Both the position numbers and the translations under genes were made by a program. Under the pieces are notes generated by a model. The model saw only the letters and a list, made by a program, of their open reading frames with translations. It was not told the DNA's origin and made no database searches. A stretch of 11,344 nt of DNA from Firmicutes bacterium UBA994 (GTDB lineage: Bacteria; Bacillota; UBA994), in contig DBBC01000055.1 in the NCBI GenBank assembly GCA_002292025.1, positions 4,570 to 15,913 of the forward strand, written 5' to 3'. Each line of letters begins with the position of its first letter. The stretch's first letter is position 1. This document shows positions 6,490-11,344 of the stretch, piece by piece.

Positions 6490-7443
6490 ATGCGCCCATC
6501 AAGCAACGAAGAGAATAGCGGCATCGAGTTTTCGCGTGTGGAGCGGATTTTGGCTTTGGGTATGGTGTTGTTCCTGCTCGTGGGCGGGGCTTGGGTGTTT
6601 AACCGCATTCAGAGGTTGCCCGCGCGTCCGGATTACCATGCTATCGAGCGGCGACATATCAGCGCCGAGTTACAGAGCGCCTATTGGCAGGCGCAAAACA
6701 CGCTTAACGCGGCTCAGGTAGCGGCGGGGAGAGTGCGCGAAGAACTGAGTGTGGCGGCGACCGAGTACGAGTTTAGACGCGAGGAGTTCCGCGTTATGAA
6801 CGAACGCGGAATCCTAGACCCTGTACGCGAGCAAGCCTATAAGGAAGCTCTAACTACCTTTGAACGACTGCGCGGCGAAATAGGCGTGGCCATGGCCGTG
6901 GAGGAAAGTGCGCGCACGCGCTTACAGCCGCTGGCAGAACAGTGGAAGGCGCTGCAGGCAAAAATCGGGGAAGAACAGCACCGCGCCAACGTTGCCTTTG
7001 AATGGCAGCTGTTTGTGTTCCGCATGCTGTATGCCGTGCCGGTCTTGGCGCTGGCATTGCTGTTGTTTCAGCTCCTGCGCCGCCGCGGAAGCACATACCT
7101 TATTTTCGCCACCGCGTTAATCGCTGCGGCTACGCTGCAGCTTCTGTACCTTGTTTCGCTCTACTCGTGGCACTTCTTGCGTGACGTGGCCCAAGTTGCC
7201 ATAGCCATACTCGGTACTGTTATGTGTATGGCAGGCATTGTTATGATCAGGCGCTACTGGTTTCATCCAGAGCGAGTCCTAAGAACGCGCGTCCGCCGAG
7301 GACAATGCTTTAGCTGCGGTGCCCCGGCGGAAAACAACGTCTATTGCCCCGCTTGCGGCGAGGAACTGCAGAAGCGGTGTTTGGGTTGCGGCCAGAATCG
7401 GCCTGTTAAAGCCGCCTTCTGCCCGCACTGCCGCTACCAATAG
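6490..7443 (+). CDS. Membrane protein with coiled coil and double zinc ribbon
   Basis: I do not recognise this 317-residue protein. A hydrophobic helix at about 17-37 is followed by a charged, probably coiled-coil segment at about 50-165, rich in E, R, A and Q. Three more helices lie near 172-193, 198-220 and 226-250. The C-terminus carries eight cysteines in four CxxC pairs, at 273/276, 286/289, 297/300 and 311/314, the pattern of a double zinc ribbon. Arginine-rich stretches after the second and fourth helices suggest that the zinc ribbons are cytoplasmic and the coiled coil is outside. The start is well supported by AGGAGG at 6477-6482 with a 7-base spacer. The gene converges on the minus-strand export operon with a 9-base gap. 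Zinc ribbons of this type bind protein or nucleic acid partners, so a sensing or scaffold role is only a guess. Confidence 0.85.
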   Translation: MRPSSNEENSGIEFSRVERILALGMVLFLLVGGAWVFNRIQRLPARPDYHAIERRHISAELQSAYWQAQNTLNAAQVAAGRVREELSVAATEYEFRREEFRVMNERGILDPVREQAYKEALTTFERLRGEIGVAMAVEESARTRLQPLAEQWKALQAKIGEEQHRANVAFEWQLFVFRMLYAVPVLALALLLFQLLRRRGSTYLIFATALIAAATLQLLYLVSLYSWHFLRDVAQVAIAILGTVMCMAGIVMIRRYWFHPERVLRTRVRRGQCFSCGAPAENNVYCPACGEELQKRCLGCGQNRPVKAAFCPHCRYQ

Positions 7444-7452
7444 AGGCCGAGT

Positions 7453-9195
7453 TTAGCGCGCGGATTCGCGTCCAAAGATGAGGCCTCGCCAAGAGAAAAC
7501 TCGCCGCACCAGCTCCAAGACACGCTCGGCAAATGTAGTGGTCAACGCCGGGTCGGGCAGGTTTACAGTGACACGCTCCTCTTCCATCGGTGCGATGACA
7601 AAGACAAACTGCACCGAGCGTGCGTTGGCGCGCAGCGGATCGGCAAATGACCTGACCTCATCGCTCCTTCCCTCCCCGAGCAACCGGCCGAAGTCACGCC
7701 GCGAATCTCTGACCCCGGACAACATTTGCCGCTGCCCGGAGACGAGCTGCGAGGCGTGGCCGGGCAGGACCCCGGTATTGGCATGCATCGCGCTGACACC
7801 CTCTGACAGTGCGGCGACTCCATCTAGCATGACGCCCATGGAGGCGGCTAATTCGGCGGCACCTTGCGCTAATGCCGTAGACGACCCTGTGGTTTGCGCT
7901 AGGCCTTGCGAAAAGGCCTCTTTTTGTTGTGCGAGGACATTCTGGCCCGCGGCAAAGTCAGCCAAGCCGACATTAGCTTGACTCAGACCTTGCTCAATCT
8001 GCTCTAAGGCCGCCAGTTGGAGCAAAGCTGCATGTGCCAGTTGGCTTACAGCCGGGTCGGGGCTTGCCAAAAGTGCGGTCGCGAGTTCACGCAGGCTACT
8101 GCCTTGGTTTCTGAGAGCGTTTAACCCCGCCGCGATGTCGGTATACCCGCTTTGCACCGCTGTCAAGTGATTTTGCATCTGCCGGTCCGCCTGCCTCAGC
8201 TCTTGGTCGGCAGCCTGTAAGACTGCTAAGCCTGCTGCAAACTTCTCCATACTAGGCGCATACTCTGTTAGCGCTGCATCAAGTTGCGCAACGCCATCGC
8301 CCAGCGGAGTGAGCGCATTGCTTATCTCGCCCACACCGGCATGCAAGTCGCTGAGACCGCTGCGCAGCCTAGCGGTACCCGTAACCAGCTCCGACAGGCC
8401 GTCCGTAAGCTCCCCCATGGAGTTCTCAAGATTATCGCGCCACGCGCCGCGCATCTCACCCGCGAGAAAGGCGGTGATTTCTATACGCGGTAACGCAAAA
8501 TCGCGCACCGTGGCCTCGATAATTTGCCGGTAGCTTTCACCCGTTTGGACCATAAACCCTAAGATAAGTCTATTCCCGACCAGCAGCGAGGTCGCCCCCG
8601 GTGCGGAGACGTCCTCTGTCTTATCCACCAAGAGTGGGACTGCCGCTTGTAGTGTGAATCGGTCAGCAAACAACCTTGTTCCATCAGGATTTGGACGCAC
8701 ATGGATGGAGATACGCAGTCTCCCACTCGCGCCTAACAATTGCTCCGCAGTCACGGACTCGCCGTCAAGCTCATAGCCAACTGTGAATAGCCACGGCAAA
8801 GCGACCTGCTCTAACCGGCCTTGGTAGCGAAAGACTGCTGGCTCGCGCCTCCCCGGTCCAATTTCCACACGCCCGTCGCTTAAGACAATTTCACGTTCGT
8901 CGCTTAAGTTCTGCACCGCGCTGTACGCGCCGTAGTCCAGTAACGCTCCGGTGGGAGAACGAAAAGTGTTGACCACGTACACCTCCCGTACAGCGCCGTC
9001 GTGCCCTAGGTTCACAAAAACGGTTTCATCTTTGGGCGAGGCACCGGAAGGCACGACCCGCGGGAGCGCGCTTTGCGCAGGGATAGCGGCAGCCGCAGAA
9101 ACAACAGCTACACCAAGTAGCCCTATCATCAAGCAGCCCACGACTCGCCTTCTCCATAGACCCCTAAGTTGTTTGTTTTTCTGCAATCGCGACAT
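7453..9195 (-). CDS. Exported xxxLxxG heptad-repeat protein, YhgE/Pip-like
   Basis: The 580-residue protein starts with a basic stretch, a hydrophobic segment near 17-37 and alanine-rich sequence, which reads as a signal peptide or membrane anchor. Residues of about 40-250 form a beta-rich domain. About 255-485 carry recurring heptads of the xxxLxxG kind (for example DGLSELVTG, SGLSDLHAG, DGVAALSEG), as in YhgE/Pip-type proteins, and probably form a long helical rod. A conserved-looking SVQFVF segment follows near 530. No C-terminal membrane domain is seen, unlike YhgE itself. I chose ATG 9195 because GAAGG lies 7 bases before it and it forms a TAATG overlap with the transporter stop; ATG 9201 is the alternative. 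The coupling implies that it works with the upstream MMPL transporter, perhaps as an extracellular partner. Its substrate is unknown. Confidence 0.85.
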   Translation of the reverse strand: MSRLQKNKQLRGLWRRRVVGCLMIGLLGVAVVSAAAAIPAQSALPRVVPSGASPKDETVFVNLGHDGAVREVYVVNTFRSPTGALLDYGAYSAVQNLSDEREIVLSDGRVEIGPGRREPAVFRYQGRLEQVALPWLFTVGYELDGESVTAEQLLGASGRLRISIHVRPNPDGTRLFADRFTLQAAVPLLVDKTEDVSAPGATSLLVGNRLILGFMVQTGESYRQIIEATVRDFALPRIEITAFLAGEMRGAWRDNLENSMGELTDGLSELVTGTARLRSGLSDLHAGVGEISNALTPLGDGVAQLDAALTEYAPSMEKFAAGLAVLQAADQELRQADRQMQNHLTAVQSGYTDIAAGLNALRNQGSSLRELATALLASPDPAVSQLAHAALLQLAALEQIEQGLSQANVGLADFAAGQNVLAQQKEAFSQGLAQTTGSSTALAQGAAELAASMGVMLDGVAALSEGVSAMHANTGVLPGHASQLVSGQRQMLSGVRDSRRDFGRLLGEGRSDEVRSFADPLRANARSVQFVFVIAPMEEERVTVNLPDPALTTTFAERVLELVRRVFSWRGLIFGRESAR

Positions 9196-11252
9196 TAACA
9201 TGCCTTCGCCCGCCTTTCATTTAAGAACCCGTGTCCATAGGTAGTGAATTGAATTAGTTTGTCGCTGACCATTAGCAGTTGCGGCAAAAATGTCAGCACC
9301 AAGAGGCACGACAGTACCGCTCCGCGTCCAACCAGCATGCCTAGGGCGGCAATGGCGGGAACCCCTGACACAAACCCCAGCGTGAAGCCGGCTACGGCCA
9401 GAATGGCCGCGGATGTGACAACCGCGCTGAGCGACGCCTGTATCGCTTGTGTGGCGGCTTCACGTACCCCCATCTCGCGCCTAAAGTTTAAGTACCGCCC
9501 TGTGAGCAATATGGCGTAATCGATAGTCGCGCCAAGTTGCACAGCGCTCACAATCATGTAACCGATAAAGATAAGCGGCGACCCAGTAAAGTAAGGGATA
9601 GCCATATTTAGCCAGATGGCGGCTTGAATGGTGAGGACTAGGAGAAAAGGCAATGCTAGTGAGCGAAAGGTCAGGGCAATAACCGCCCCTACCGCGAGGA
9701 TAGCAATAAAATTAGTAACTGTGAAATCATGCTCCACTACCGCACGAATGTCGTCAACGGCCGGAGTCGAGCCGAGCAACCATGTGGCATCGGGGTAGTG
9801 TTGGTCGGCTATGCGACGAATCGCAGCGAGTGTAGCTAGCGCTTCCGGACTCTCCACTGGAGTATCCAGCATGACTGTCACCCGCGTATACCTGTCGCCA
9901 ATAAACTCATCCAGTACGGCTTGGGGTAGCATGGCCCGCGGCACATAGGCGTCGCTAAACGCCGCTAAGCCCTGCACGGACCGCACATAAGGCTGCTCGC
10001 GCAAAGTATCGGCCAGCGTAACTTCACGCGGTATATCGCCTTTAGGAACTAGGAGCGCGACCGGATTGTGCCAGCCAAATTGGGGGTGACGCACGGCGGA
10101 GTCCTGTGGCTTGCCTTCGCCGTAAAGAAAGTGATTGGCACCCTGCGCGACAAAGGCCACGGGCAAGATCAAGAGCACTAGGGGTAAAATTAGGCGCATC
10201 TTTACGACTCGCCGCGCCCAGCCTATGCTGATAGGGAACAACGGTGCGTGATGGGTGCGCTCAATCCAACCGGCAAAATAGATAACAAGGGCAGGGAGCA
10301 AGGTCATCACCGCGATAAGGCTAAGGCCTACACCCTTGGCCAGCACTAACCCTAAATCAGGGCCTAGTCCATAGCGCATAAACATCAGTGCCACAAAGCC
10401 GGCTATGGTGGTCAGTGAGCTGGCTGTGACAGTGGTAAAGGAGTGGCTTACGGCTTTGCTCATTGCATGCTCCACGCTTATGCCCTTGCTACGCTCTTCG
10501 CTAAAGCGATGCAAGAGAAAGATGGCGTAGTCCATAGTCACAGCAAATTGCAAGAGCCCCGCCGTAGCATGGGAGATAAAAGAGATTGACCCAAAGAGAG
10601 CATTAGTCCCCATGTTAATGAGAATCGATACGCCGATAACCGTACAAAAAAGAAGCGGCTCCACCCAAGCACTGGTGGCGAAAAGCAAAATCACTATAAA
10701 CAAAGGCAGTACCAAAGCCACTATCGTCACTATCTCTGAGGTGGCAGTTTGGCGTATATTAAGAGCGTTCACGGCTGGACCGCGCACGGTAATCTGCGCT
10801 CCGTTCAGCTTGCGCAACTCTTCTATCGCCTCACCGGTTGCCGGAGCATGGTCATTATCTAAAAAAACGACCTGGAAGCGGAATGCTCCGCCCGCGAAAT
10901 ACGGCGCAACATCCCCGGCAGACAGCATAGCTAGGGGTTGGTTGATATCCACGATATCGCCTAACCAGTGTACGTTTTCTACTCCCTCGATGGCACTGAT
11001 TTCATCGTGCAAGCGCCGAGCAGAGACAATATCTATCCCGCTGACGATTACTTCTGCGGATCCATGCACACCAAACTCACTCTGCATAACATCGATGGCT
11101 TGGCGGGTGGGCATATCGCTTGGCAGATAGGCGGTTAGATCGTAATTGATGACAACCTGCGTCAGCAACCATGTTGAGATCGCCGCAGCCAAGACAAAGG
11201 CAATGACTATGGGCTTACGCCAGCCGACAATGAGCCTAGCTATATTTTCCAT
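9195..11252 (-). CDS. MMPL/RND-family transporter
   Basis: This 685-residue protein is a compact MMPL-type exporter, driven in this family by the proton gradient. It has two similar halves. Each has one helix (about 13-33 and 350-368), a large external loop (about 34-170 and 370-510), and five further helices (about 172-340 and 510-668). The family's paired motifs are intact: TMDYAIFLLHRF with D241-Y242 and TIDYAILLTGRY with D578-Y579, equivalent to the D-Y proton-relay pairs of MmpL3. The start is ATG 11252, behind a G-rich GCGGGGG sequence that is a mediocre ribosome binding site. No clear promoter was seen in the 92 bases upstream. Its stop overlaps the start of the heptad-repeat protein. 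MMPL proteins export lipids, polyketides or peptides; the cargo here cannot be told from sequence. Confidence 0.93.
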   Translation of the reverse strand: MENIARLIVGWRKPIVIAFVLAAAISTWLLTQVVINYDLTAYLPSDMPTRQAIDVMQSEFGVHGSAEVIVSGIDIVSARRLHDEISAIEGVENVHWLGDIVDINQPLAMLSAGDVAPYFAGGAFRFQVVFLDNDHAPATGEAIEELRKLNGAQITVRGPAVNALNIRQTATSEIVTIVALVLPLFIVILLFATSAWVEPLLFCTVIGVSILINMGTNALFGSISFISHATAGLLQFAVTMDYAIFLLHRFSEERSKGISVEHAMSKAVSHSFTTVTASSLTTIAGFVALMFMRYGLGPDLGLVLAKGVGLSLIAVMTLLPALVIYFAGWIERTHHAPLFPISIGWARRVVKMRLILPLVLLILPVAFVAQGANHFLYGEGKPQDSAVRHPQFGWHNPVALLVPKGDIPREVTLADTLREQPYVRSVQGLAAFSDAYVPRAMLPQAVLDEFIGDRYTRVTVMLDTPVESPEALATLAAIRRIADQHYPDATWLLGSTPAVDDIRAVVEHDFTVTNFIAILAVGAVIALTFRSLALPFLLVLTIQAAIWLNMAIPYFTGSPLIFIGYMIVSAVQLGATIDYAILLTGRYLNFRREMGVREAATQAIQASLSAVVTSAAILAVAGFTLGFVSGVPAIAALGMLVGRGAVLSCLLVLTFLPQLLMVSDKLIQFTTYGHGFLNERRAKAC

Positions 11253-11309
11253 ACAAACCCCCGCTACTTAATAATGAACCCTTGTTCGCTTTTATGCCGC
11301 AAAAATACC

Positions 11310-11344
11310 CCTGCTGCCCCCCGCCTTTTGTCTTTTGCCTTTTG
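11310..11344. repeat. Heptanucleotide repeats at the right edge
   Basis: In steps of seven the plus strand reads CCTGCTG, CCCCCCG, CCTTTTG, TCTTTTG, CCTTTTG and is cut by the window edge. The units share the pattern CC----G. The tract lies 58 bases upstream of the transporter start and is similar in style, though not in sequence, to the tract at 6434-6475. Confidence 0.7.

Noticed and set aside
6372..6608. Minus-strand frame with an arginine- and glutamate-rich peptide across the heptad tract
   Set aside because: The translation only reflects the purine-rich repeat strand and overlaps the 5' end of the well-supported 6490 gene.

Overview
The window looks like a chromosome segment of a Gram-positive, Clostridia-like member of the Bacillota. 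The evidence is the gene order rplU-rpmA-obg-nadD, a sigma-A type promoter with a leader RNA in front of rplU, strong AGGAGG ribosome binding sites, GTG and TTG starts, a large membrane-bound c-di-GMP protein, and a paired MMPL transporter and heptad-repeat protein. Genus or family cannot be named from this sequence alone. No RNA genes, CRISPR array, insertion sequence or phage genes were seen.

Left block (15-2716, minus strand): promoter and leader RNA, rplU (L21), rpmA (L27), an intrinsic terminator that touches the obg ribosome binding site, obg (ribosome-assembly GTPase with OCT domain) and nadD (NAD synthesis). The operon would normally continue leftwards beyond the window. Two small departures are worth noting. 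L27 has no N-terminal extension and no prp protease gene lies between rplU and rpmA. The terminator probably makes obg and nadD read-through genes.

Middle block (2717-6489): a divergent promoter region of about 250 bases leads into a 1030-residue membrane protein with GAF-like, GGDEF and EAL domains. The signature motifs of both enzymes and the inhibitory site are intact. Its start is a TTG preceded by a perfect 18-base palindrome, which could fold out between a Shine-Dalgarno-like GGTGA and the start codon. The gene is visibly more AT-rich than its neighbours. Directly behind it lies what looks like the orphan C-terminus of a GC-richer membrane protein, so the locus may have been rearranged by insertion of the GGDEF/EAL gene. 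The gap then ends in degenerate 7-base pyrimidine repeats.

Right block (6490-11344): an unrecognised four-helix membrane protein with a coiled-coil segment and two C-terminal zinc ribbons (plus strand) converges, with a 9-base gap, on a two-gene minus-strand operon. That operon encodes an MMPL/RND-type transporter and, translationally coupled by a TAATG overlap, an exported xxxLxxG heptad-repeat protein. This pair is the best candidate for a functional export module in the window. A second set of 7-base pyrimidine repeats lies upstream of the transporter at the right edge.

I see no clear case for an entirely new system. The most promising leads are the possible hairpin-bridged TTG start of the c-di-GMP gene, the two heptanucleotide repeat tracts, the transporter and heptad-protein pair, and the unknown zinc-ribbon membrane protein.
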